Assembly: GCF_965215815.1 (NCBI RefSeq)
Contig: NZ_CBDCEO010000013.1
Span: 248,001-312,000 of the forward strand
Direction of reading: 5' to 3'
DNA from: Poriferisodalis sp965215815
Lineage (GTDB): Bacteria > Actinomycetota > Acidimicrobiia > Acidimicrobiales > Poriferisodalaceae
DNA: 64,000 bases
Shown here: one piece after another, positions 55,001 to 64,000 of the stretch
Layout: every line of letters begins with the position of its first letter
Position numbering within the stretch: the stretch's first letter is position 1
Translations under genes and position numbers: made by a program
The notes under the pieces: model-generated
What the model was told of the DNA's origin: nothing
What the model saw: only the letters and a program-made list of their open reading frames with translations
Databases searched by the model: none

Positions 55001-58000
55001 GAGGCTGCTTCAATGAAGGGCGGATCAATTGATCCGCCAGACTCCGGATCACTCGCGGCATGATCGGCACGCCCATCTCGCTTCAATGAAGGGCGGATCA
55101 ATTGATCCGCCAGACCTCTATGGAGAGTTTCCCGGCTGAGATGGGGTTGGCGATGCTTCAATGAAGGGCGGATCAATTGATCCGCCAGACACGACCACAT
55201 GGTCGCTCTCGTCGACGCGTTCGCTGCTTCAATGAAGGGCGGATCAATTGATCCGCCAGACCCCGTCCCGCATGACTCGCACAATGGCGATGTCGCGCTT
55301 CAATGAAGGGCGGATCAATTGATCCGCCAGACGCGGTGTGAAATGAAGGGGAACGCGAGCGTGAGCAGGCTTCAATGAAGGGCGGATCAATTGATCCGCC
55401 AGACAACGTGACGTTGGTGCCTGCCCGCAGCACTTCCACGCTTCAATGAAGGGCGGATCAATTGATCCGCCAGACCTGGCGCAGGCCGCCGACACTCGCA
55501 TTCTCGATTTCGCGCTTCAATGAAGGGCGGATCAATTGATCCGCCAGACTTGGCGAATCCCTTTCGGAGACCCGCAGTCACGAAGCTTCAATGAAGGGCG
55601 GATCAATTGATCCGCCAGACGCTCCTCGGAGAGGAGTCCCACGCCGACGGTGATGTCGCTTCAATGAAGGGCGGATCAATTGATCCGCCAGACGTGAGCG
55701 CCTGGCCCACCGATCCGAGGTCCACGAACCAGCTTCAATGAAGGGCGGATCAATTGATCCGCCAGACTCTGGTGCGCCGGGTGGCCCGTGACCTCGAGCG
55801 CTGGCTTCAATGAAGGGCGGATCAATTGATCCGCCAGACAGTCCACCGGCGATGCACCTTGCATTCCACACATTCGCTTCAATGAAGGGCGGATCAATTG
55901 ATCCGCCAGACGCACCGTCCGACTCAAGCGAGGCGACCCCAACATCGCTTCAATGAAGGGCGGATCAATTGATCCGCCAGACCTCTTCCTCACATGGGGT
56001 GGGGCGAGCTTGCGAGCATGCTTCAATGAAGGGCGGATCAATTGATCCGCCAGACTGCTTCGTCGATCCCGAGCACGGGATCAGGGCCTTGGTGCTTCAA
56101 TGAAGGGCGGATCAATTGATCCGCCAGACAAGGCCGAGCGCATCGCGCCGAGCATGGCCGACGAGCTTCAATGAAGGGCGGATCAATTGATCCGCCAGAC
56201 CGCACGATCCGATCACGTTCACGCGTTGGCGTTGCAGCTTCAATGAAGGGCGGATCAATTGATCCGCCAGACCCAGCGCCACCTGACCCCGCCGAACCGA
56301 CTTCCTGGCTTCAATGAAGGGCGGATCAATTGATCCGCCAGACGAAGACAGGGGGACGGGGCTGCATCGTCGCAGGCTCGCTTCAATGAAGGGCGGATCA
56401 ATTGATCCGCCAGACGATCACACCCACCTCTCGTAAGTTCAGGCCGTTCGGCGCTTCAATGAAGGGCGGATCAATTGATCCGCCAGACGCGGTCCGATCG
56501 GGATGCGAGTCAATGACATCGATGAGGCTTCAATGAAGGGCGGATCAATTGATCCGCCAGACCCCACCGGACAGGACGCAGAGAGAGTGCCCCCGGTGCT
56601 TCAATGAAGGGCGGATCAATTGATCCGCCAGACGCCCGCAACGCGGCGTCGGCGGCGTACGCAGCCCTGCTTCAATGAAGGGCGGATCAATTGATCCGCC
56701 AGACAGTTTGCCAAGGCCAAGCAAGCCCAACGGGATGCAGCTGCTTCAATGAAGGGCGGATCAATTGATCCGCCAGACGTCGGTACCGTTACCGGTGTTG
56801 ACTTGCCAGAAGGCCAGCTTCAATGAAGGGCGGATCAATTGATCCGCCAGACCCGCACCACACTGCTGCGCATGGCCGACCCCACCTAGCTTCAATGAAG
56901 GGCGGATCAATTGATCCGCCAGACGTAACGTTGTGCTCGCTATCCCGGTCAAGAAACATGCTTCAATGAAGGGCGGATCAATTGATCCGCCAGACTCATA
57001 ACGTCGTTGCACGCACGACGCGAGACCCAAAGCTTCAATGAAGGGCGGATCAATTGATCCGCCAGACGCCGAGCTGGCCTGCGTCACGGCGGGCTTGGCG
57101 GTCGTGCTTCAATGAAGGGCGGATCAATTGATCCGCCAGACAGGGCGGCGTGTCGGACGGCACCACCCTCTGGTTCGTGCTTCAATGAAGGGCGGATCAA
57201 TTGATCCGCCAGACCGAGTCTTACCTGTGGGTTCCGGGCGCTGACTACACGCTTCAATGAAGGGCGGATCAATTGATCCGCCAGACGTCCCCGCAAGCGG
57301 TCCACAAGGTCTGGGTCGACGACAAGCTTCAATGAAGGGCGGATCAATTGATCCGCCAGACTCGGCAACGAGCACGGCATCGTGCCTCCCTCGATCCGGC
57401 TTCAATGAAGGGCGGATCAATTGATCCGCCAGACTGCGTTGCAGTGGTCGCAGACAACCCCGGCATCGTGGCTTCAATGAAGGGCGGATCAATTGATCCG
57501 CCAGACAGGTCAAGTTGGTGCCCTAATAGCACCAGTTATTACCGCTTCAATGAAGGGCGGATCAATTGATCCGCCAGACTGCTGGTCCGGACACCCCCAC
57601 GCCCACGTCACCCGGCTTCAATGAAGGGCGGATCAATTGATCCGCCAGACAGCCCGACGAGATGCCCCGGACCGCGCTCAGCCTGGCTTCAATGAAGGGC
57701 GGATCAATTGATCCGCCAGACACGGCACAGTGCGGCCCCGCGGATGCAGCGCTAATCGCTTCAATGAAGGGCGGATCAATTGATCCGCCAGACCGACTCG
57801 CCGACCGAGTCCAACCCAGCGGTCGGGATGCTTCAATGAAGGGCGGATCAATTGATCCGCCAGACGTCCCGAAAGGACATGCAGGATTATCTGGGGTACC
57901 ATGGCTTCAATGAAGGGCGGATCAATTGATCCGCCAGACCGATAACCCCCGGCTGCCAGCTTCCGGGCAACGCTTGCTTCAATGAAGGGCGGATCAATTG

Positions 58001-61000
58001 ATCCGCCAGACGGTCAAGTTGGTGCCCTAATAGCACCAGTTATTACCGCTTCAATGAAGGGCGGATCAATTGATCCGCCAGACAACAAATTTCCCAACCT
58101 TCTTAATACCGTCAACGAGCTTCAATGAAGGGCGGATCAATTGATCCGCCAGACCTCGTCTCCTCGAGCGGGGGCCAACATTTCGCCACGCTTCAATGAA
58201 GGGCGGATCAATTGATCCGCCAGACCAGTCCCCTTGGCCCGTTTGTCTCGCTCATTCACCCGCTTCAATGAAGGGCGGATCAATTGATCCGCCAGACCGA
58301 GCCAGGGAGCTAGGCCGAGTAGGCCGAGTACCCGCTTCAATGAAGGGCGGATCAATTGATCCGCCAGACTTTTGCGTCGGAGTCGTGGGTGGTGTACGTC
58401 CATTGGCTTCAATGAAGGGCGGATCAATTGATCCGCCAGACGAAGGTTGGTCGCCGTTTGATGGCGGTACTACAACCGCTTCAATGAAGGGCGGATCAAT
58501 TGATCCGCCAGACCGCGGTCTGCGCGCCGGCATCGGGCCATACGCTGGGGCTTCAATGAAGGGCGGATCAATTGATCCGCCAGACCCGGTGACCACTTCG
58601 TCCAGCCGCTTCGCTGCCTTGCTTCAATGAAGGGCGGATCAATTGATCCGCCAGACGAACTGCTGTGGCCGTTCCAGCTCGACGCTGTGAACGCTTCAAT
58701 GAAGGGCGGATCAATTGATCCGCCAGACGAGGTGCTGCGGATCAGACGAGAGCAGGCCAAGACCGCTTCAATGAAGGGCGGATCAATTGATCCGCCAGAC
58801 CCGTCGGTCAGCACCTTCTCGCTGTATCGCTCGGGGCTTCAATGAAGGGCGGATCAATTGATCCGCCAGACGTTGGATGTTGAGAGGCGTTTTATCCAAG
58901 GTAGTTCAGCTTCAATGAAGGGCGGATCAATTGATCCGCCAGACGGATGTCGTTGGATTTACACAACTCAAAGTACCTGGCTTCAATGAAGGGCGGATCA
59001 ATTGATCCGCCAGACGCATAGCACGCGCTGTCGTTGATGACGTCGGTATCGCTTCAATGAAGGGCGGATCAATTGATCCGCCAGACTGCAGCGTCTACGC
59101 CGCCGGTGAGCACGCCGATTGGCTTCAATGAAGGGCGGATCAATTGATCCGCCAGACTGGAGCTGCCCGCCTACGCCGTTGTCGTCGAAGCCGCTTCAAT
59201 GAAGGGCGGATCAATTGATCCGCCAGACGTGGTTGCACGTTGGTTCGATTCCAGCGACGGGGCCTAGCTTCAATGAAGGGCGGATCAATTGATCCGCCAG
59301 ACCCCGACCGAGACAGCCAGCCGACAGGCTGCTGCCGAGCTTCAATGAAGGGCGGATCAATTGATCCGCCAGACGCACGAAATAACGCCGCACCTTGTCG
59401 CCGCTCCGACCGCTTCAATGAAGGGCGGATCAATTGATCCGCCAGACCAGCCCCGAGAATCTCCGCGCCTCGTTTTCCCGCCAGGCTTCAATGAAGGGCG
59501 GATCAATTGATCCGCCAGACACGAACACCCTGCCGGCAGCCTCGCGGCGCTACTGTCCGCTTCAATGAAGGGCGGATCAATTGATCCGCCAGACACCGGC
59601 CGACAGTCCCGCAGGCCTCCCCCTGCCTCCGCTTCAATGAAGGGCGGATCAATTGATCCGCCAGACGCCGGTAAAGTCCGACTGCCCAGTGAAGGTCCAC
59701 GCTGGCTTCAATGAAGGGCGGATCAATTGATCCGCCAGACTCCGCGATGTAGCTCGGCGGGAGGTTGTCGGCGTTCTGGCTTCAATGAAGGGCGGATCAA
59801 TTGATCCGCCAGACCTCAATGTCGGACTGCAGAGACGGCGGCAGATGACCGCTTCAATGAAGGGCGGATCAATTGATCCGCCAGACCACCAGGAGGTTGA
59901 CCATGAACTGCACGGCGATGCCGCTTCAATGAAGGGCGGATCAATTGATCCGCCAGACTTCATAGCCCCCAGCATACCCGACGGCCGAGCGTGTGGCTTC
60001 AATGAAGGGCGGATCAATTGATCCGCCAGACACGGCCACGTACTTGATCACCTCGCCTGCATCGTTGGTGCTTCAATGAAGGGCGGATCAATTGATCCGC
60101 CAGACGTTGGATGTTGAGAGGCGTTTTATCCAAGGTAACTCAGCTTCAATGAAGGGCGGATCAATTGATCCGCCAGACGCTCGTTTCTGTCCTAGGTGTG
60201 ATGACGCTCCACTGGCTTCAATGAAGGGCGGATCAATTGATCCGCCAGACGAGCATCGGGCGATCGAGCAGCACGCTGCGTACATGCTTCAATGAAGGGC
60301 GGATCAATTGATCCGCCAGACGGCACCACATCGGGGACGCACACGCCTTGCGGGTCGCTTCAATGAAGGGCGGATCAATTGATCCGCCAGACAGCCGATC
60401 GTCCTCGGCCAGGGCGAACGTCGTCGCGCTTCAATGAAGGGCGGATCAATTGATCCGCCAGACTCGACCGCATCGCCGAGGGCAAGCGTCCTTTCGAGCT
60501 TCAATGAAGGGCGGATCAATTGATCCGCCAGACCCCCCAAACAGGTCGCGGCGCACCCCAGGTGCGCCGGCTTCAATGAAGGGCGGATCAATTGATCCGC
60601 CAGACACTCTCCCGGCGACGCGCTGAACGTCCACGGGCACGCTTCAATGAAGGGCGGATCAATTGATCCGCCAGACTGCCAGCAGCAGCCCGACCCGATG
60701 CCGGGATATCATGCTTCAATGAAGGGCGGATCAATTGATCCGCCAGACGCGATCGCTGCCTGCTCCCCGGCCTTGACATGGCGGCTTCAATGAAGGGCGG
60801 ATCAATTGATCCGCCAGACCTCCGGGCCTGCGCGTGAGGGGGTTGGTTGGTGCTGCTGCTTCAATGAAGGGCGGATCAATTGATCCGCCAGACCAGCGCC
60901 TGGCCCACCGAGCCGAGGTCCACGAACCAGCTTCAATGAAGGGCGGATCAATTGATCCGCCAGACGCCACTCTTGGGCTCATGGTACGAGCGTTGATTGA

Positions 61001-62197
61001 GCTTCAATGAAGGGCGGATCAATTGATCCGCCAGACGATGGCCCGTCGATGGTTCGTCCAGACCTCTGACAGGCTTCAATGAAGGGCGGATCAATTGATC
61101 CGCCAGACCTACAGCATCCAAGCCTCCACACACATCGCTCTCCGCGCTTCAATGAAGGGCGGATCAATTGATCCGCCAGACCCGCTGCAGCACCTCGAAC
61201 GAGCCGAGACCGTTCTCCTTCAATGAAGGGCGGATCAATTGATCCGCCAGACCAGCTGACAGCTGACGGCATCGCGCTCTGCGATCATCCTTCAATGAAG
61301 GGCGGATCAATTGATCCGCCAGACCACTGGACCTACGGCCGCAACACCCCGACTTGCGCTTGCTTCAATGAAGGGCGGATCAATTGATCCGCCAGACCAA
61401 CGTCCTGACAATCCCTGCTACTCGTGTTCACGTGCTTCAATGAAGGGCGGATCAATTGATCCGCCAGACCACGGCCACCCTCGGGGACCCGTTCGCCGAC
61501 GCGCTCGCTTCAATGAAGGGCGGATCAATTGATCCGCCAGACCCTGGGCTGGTCCGGCTCGCACTCCTCGTCGTGGTATCTGCTTCAATGAAGGGCGGAT
61601 CAATTGATCCGCCAGACCTCAAGGCATTCGACGGCCGCTGTCGTGACTGCATCGCTTCAATGAAGGGCGGATCAATTGATCCGCCAGACCACGACCGCGT
61701 CTCCGACCGCGTCTGACCCCCTCGACCCTTCAATGAAGGGCGGATCAATTGATCCGCCAGACCGTTGTTGGCTTCCTCGGTGGTGCGTACGGCGTTGAGC
61801 CTTCAATGAAGGGCGGATCAATTGATCCGCCAGACCCGTAAGATGACGCCGGTGGAGGTTCAAGGACATCACGCTTCAATGAAGGGCGGATCAATTGATC
61901 CGCCAGACCGGGGTCAAGCCGGACACCTGTTCCACGAGGTACGTGCTTCAATGAAGGGCGGATCAATTGATCCGCCAGACCCCCGCAAATGTCGTCGTAC
62001 GGCCGGCTGGCTGTCGAGCTTCAATGAAGGGCGGATCAATTGATCCGCCAGACCACCGCTGCGCGGCGGCTGCCGCTCTGCGCGGCACGTCTTCAATGAA
62101 GGGCGGATCAATTGATCCGCCAGACCACAACCGACACCTGCACGATCAACAGCAGCGACACACTTCAATGAAGGGCGGATCAATTGATCCGCCAGAC
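49015..62197 (-). CRISPR. Very large CRISPR array, subtype I-G-like, 183 repeats and 182 spacers (hand count)
   Basis: The 36-bp repeat starts GCTTCAATGAAG on the plus strand, contains the perfect 20-bp palindrome GGCGGATCAATTGATCCGCC at repeat positions 13-32 and ends AGAC. Repeat starts are 70-75 bp apart, so spacers are 34-39 nt. On the minus strand the repeat ends CATTGAAGC, the usual 3' crRNA handle, so transcription should run leftward from the leader at 62198-62368. Only the trailer-end repeats 1, 3 and 6 (49016 C to A, 49164 T to C, 49396 A to C) have internal changes. From repeat 168 (61073) to 183 the repeat boundary is moved by one base (see findings). Several spacers come from the same protospacer. 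Confidence 0.98.
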
Positions 62198-62245
62198 CCG
62201 CTCTCGATATCTACCGGGTTTGACCAGCAGTTTCGCGAGCAGTTG

Positions 62246-62270
62246 CGAGCGCTCCAGGCTGGAGCGCTCG
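62246..62270. repeat. Inverted repeat in the leader
   Basis: CGAGCGCTCCAG and CTGGAGCGCTCG (12 bases each) flank one central G. The site ends 49 bp from the first repeat. It could be a binding site for a factor that bends the leader for integration or a transcriptional operator; a half-copy at 62326-62336 is in direct orientation. Confidence 0.6.
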
Positions 62271-62290
62271 TGAGAAGAACCTTATTCGAT

Positions 62291-62296
62291 TGTCAA
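62291..62296 (-). promoter_or_regulatory. Possible -35 element of the pre-crRNA promoter
   Basis: Read on the minus strand this is TTGACA, a consensus -35, followed by the most AT-rich stretch of the leader (ATCGAATAAGG). No clear -10 at 17 bp is seen, so the promoter is tentative. It would start transcription some 60-70 bp before the first repeat. Confidence 0.35.
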
Positions 62297-62368
62297 GGTG
62301 CAGAATTGGCCCGTACTTGCGGGGTGCGAGCGCTCCCCAGGCATCGAGGCCTGACCGGACCACTCGCA

Positions 62369-62665
62369 TCAGACGATGATCGGTCCAGATTGGGGTAGTG
62401 GCGGCGCGTTGCCGAGGAAGTCGAAGCACTCTCGACCTCGCTCCGTCGGCTTCCCGAGATCGATGAAGGCGATCGTGTCCTCGCCATGGTGGATGACTTC
62501 TCCAAGCTCCATCTTGAGATCGATCAACTCGATGTCATCGAGATCACTGATGAACACGCTGTAGTGCATTGGCCAGCCGTATGCCTTCATCGCCTTGTGC
62601 ACCCTACGGAGTCGCTTTGGATCGCTGATGTCGTAGGAGACCAGAAATCGGCGACGACTGCTCAT
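62369..62665 (-). CDS. cas2: CRISPR-associated endoribonuclease-fold protein Cas2
   Basis: 98 residues: RRFLVSYDISDPKRLRRVHKAM with the Asp of strand 1, then YGWPMHYSVFISDLDDIELIDLK and DTIAFIDLG. Cas2 dimerises and bridges two Cas1 dimers in the spacer integrase. ATG 62665 lies four bases after the cas1 stop, with AGG of the cas1 end as ribosome site; the longer open frame upstream reads through cas1 sequence in another frame. Normal length for the family. Confidence 0.95.
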   Translation of the reverse strand: MSSRRRFLVSYDISDPKRLRRVHKAMKAYGWPMHYSVFISDLDDIELIDLKMELGEVIHHGEDTIAFIDLGKPTERGRECFDFLGNAPPLPQSGPIIV

Positions 62666-62669
62666 GTTC

Positions 62670-64000
62670 TTACCTCGTGGTGAATGGAACGTACTCGGGA
62701 ATCTCACCGAGCATGCACGCAGCAAGCACTCGGGCCTGAACTTCGAGCACACGTCGATAGGTGATCTTGTAGCCATACGTAGGATGGGTGATCTCGTGGT
62801 CGAGCCTCCTCTCGTAGGACGCGATCACGGCTCGACGAGCTGATTGCTCGAGCGCGACTCCCCCAGCTCGTATGACGAAACCGCTCTTGGTCACCTCGCC
62901 GTTGTTGACAGCGTTGATGACGACCGACTCGGCGATGATGGGGCGGAACTCCTCAGCCAGATCAAGTGCGAGTGCGGGCCGCCCGAACCTGGGACGGTGA
63001 TAGACGCCCAAGTACGGGTCGAAGCCGATGGACAAGGCGACCGCGGTGAGGTCCTTGACCAGCAAGGCGTACAGGAATGACAGCAGGCAGTTGACCGGGT
63101 CGCGCGGCGGCCGTCGGTTGCGCCCATCGAAGTCGAACGTTCCGAGACGGTCATCCTTCAGCATGGATCCGAAGCTGCCGAAATATGAACGGGCCGCTGC
63201 GCCCTCGAGGCCCAGTAGCGACTCGATCGAATCGGTTTCGCCCGCCTTCGAGGCGAGATCCTTCAATTGCTGCACAGCCGCCTCTACCGGCTCGCGGGAA
63301 TTGCGCATCAGCAGCGTTCGGGAGTTGCGGATCTTGCCGACGACCATCTGCCGGGCGAGCGGCAAGCCGGCCTGAGCTGCCACCGCAACCTGACGCCGCC
63401 GCAGTTCCACATGCTTGGATGGCATGCCATGCGCTATCCCCGAGAACCATCCTCCGTAGCTGAACCAGCACACCGGTATGTCCTCGCGGAACGCCGCGTG
63501 CAGCAACTGCGTGGACACTTGCACGTTCCCGCTGAGGTTGATCTGCGAAACGTCGATGAGACGATCGCTGCGTACCACTTCACGATTGACCTTGACCTCT
63601 ACCCGACGTTGGCTGACGCCGAGCCGAGCACCCTGCTCCGTCACATACAACGGACGAGCCGCCGAATCGCGTGGTGTGAGTCGCCGCGGAGCCTTGTCGA
63701 CGCGACCGGTATGAAAATTGGTCTCGTCCGGCAGGCAGATTCCAACCAGCGAACAGCGCGGGCACTTGGGGCTGTCCACCAAGGGCGGTGGCGGGTCGTC
63801 CGAAGCCGCTACGTGACGCAGTCGCTCAACGACATCGAGCACCCGCTGCATGAGCCGGTCGTCGAATTCAACGGTCGTGCGCTCGCGGGACGAAGCGAAG
63901 TAGAACTGGCCCTGGTCGCAGTCATAGCCCTCGTCACGCAAGATCAGACCGATAGCAGCCAGCTGCAGAAGCTCCGGCTCCCAAGCTGGTCCGTGCTTGG
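62670..64000 (-). CDS. Cas4-Cas1 fusion protein, N-terminus beyond the right edge
   Basis: 442 residues are visible and the frame is open to the window end. The first part is the end of a Cas4 (RecB-like) domain: GPAWEPELLQLAAIGLILRD, YFASSRERTTVEF, and the iron-sulfur cysteines in CPRCSLVGIC; the catalytic D/E/K of Cas4 lie off the edge. Cas1 follows: strand-rich start PLYVTEQGARLGVS, then Glu in LLGLEGAAARSYF, His in VYHRPRFGRP and Asp in ALDLAEEFRP as metal ligands. Fusions of this kind with CPRCSLVGICLP are typical of subtype I-G (formerly I-U), and also occur in V-B. The fusion selects PAM-bearing prespacers and integrates them. Confidence 0.95.
   Translation of the reverse strand, partial: KHGPAWEPELLQLAAIGLILRDEGYDCDQGQFYFASSRERTTVEFDDRLMQRVLDVVERLRHVAASDDPPPPLVDSPKCPRCSLVGICLPDETNFHTGRVDKAPRRLTPRDSAARPLYVTEQGARLGVSQRRVEVKVNREVVRSDRLIDVSQINLSGNVQVSTQLLHAAFREDIPVCWFSYGGWFSGIAHGMPSKHVELRRRQVAVAAQAGLPLARQMVVGKIRNSRTLLMRNSREPVEAAVQQLKDLASKAGETDSIESLLGLEGAAARSYFGSFGSMLKDDRLGTFDFDGRNRRPPRDPVNCLLSFLYALLVKDLTAVALSIGFDPYLGVYHRPRFGRPALALDLAEEFRPIIAESVVINAVNNGEVTKSGFVIRAGGVALEQSARRAVIASYERRLDHEITHPTYGYKITYRRVLEVQARVLAACMLGEIPEYVPFTTR

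Larger units (their letters stand above)
62198..62368 (-). promoter_or_regulatory. CRISPR leader
   Basis: 171 bp between the newest repeat and the cas2 stop. It contains no gene. It holds a perfect inverted repeat, a third copy of its GCGAGCGCTCC half at 62326-62336, and a TTGACA hexamer on the minus strand. Leader identity rests on its position beside cas2, the direction given by the repeat 3' end and the degenerate repeats at the far end of the array. Confidence 0.8.

Noticed and set aside
61654..61800. An apparent 83-bp and then 63-bp repeat spacing near 61.7 kb, suggesting an indel.
   Set aside because: It was my own indexing slip; the repeat begins at 61727 and both spacings are 73 bp.
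49015..62197. Dozens of open frames inside the array encoding repeated peptides such as SMKGGSIDPPD or ADQLIRPSLK.
   Set aside because: They are translations of the 36-bp CRISPR repeat in different frames, with random spacer residues between them; there are no ribosome sites and no family sequence.
62670..64000. Type V-B (cas12b) system, because V-B also uses a Cas4-Cas1 fusion.
   Set aside because: Not excluded, but the short palindromic repeat with the ATTGAAGC-type end is of type I character and no effector or tracrRNA-like anti-repeat is seen in the leader region.

Overview
This window comes from a GC-rich bacterial chromosome, most likely an actinobacterium of the class Acidimicrobiia or a relative. 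The evidence is three F420-type luciferase-like oxidoreductases outside the catabolic core plus a fourth, two CaiB/BaiF CoA-transferases, actinobacterial DUF222-HNH and AddAB-like proteins, many GTG starts, and 4-base start/stop overlaps in almost every operon. The taxonomic placement is inference. No rRNA or tRNA genes were seen.

Positions 1-23.8 kb hold mixed metabolism. There is a VapC tail, two crotonase-family genes, rsgA with a lipoprotein, and a decayed rmuC. A form II CoxL-like molybdenum enzyme lies downstream of a tightly coupled paaADBC operon (phenylacetyl-CoA epoxidase) that lacks paaE. A methylthioadenosine deaminase/phosphorylase pair carries an odd internal duplication. An orphan LivHM pair is followed by a methyltransferase, an SDR, a CaiB transferase, a Usp-receiver fusion, a thioesterase, a deleted TRAP dctP remnant and a DUF222-HNH protein.

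Positions 23.9-47.7 kb hold an AddB/AddA-like recombination nuclease pair, an amidase, and an ECF sigma factor with a membrane partner. A leftward catabolic operon follows (MFS, P450, LLM oxidoreductase, TauD dioxygenase, and perhaps CaiB). A rightward reductive-pyrimidine or hydantoin operon follows that: a nitrilase-type ureidopropionase, dihydropyrimidinase, an LLM oxidoreductase and an NMT1-type ABC transporter, ended by a strong hairpin.

Positions 47.8-64 kb form a defence island. A wHTH-MNT antitoxin gene sits beside a HEPN toxin gene broken by an in-frame TAG. Then comes a 13.2 kb CRISPR array (183 repeats and 182 spacers by hand count), a 171 bp leader, cas2, and a cas4-cas1 fusion that runs off the right edge. 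Repeat shape, the crRNA-style 3' end and the Cas4-Cas1 fusion point to subtype I-G; the interference genes must lie beyond 64 kb. The array transcribes leftward. Its 16 leader-proximal repeats show a clean one-base shift of the repeat boundary, and several protospacers were captured more than once with the same crRNA 5' end. These are the most interesting signals in the window.

Three broken genes (rmuC, dctP, HEPN) and several small tandem duplications suggest some ongoing decay in this replicon.
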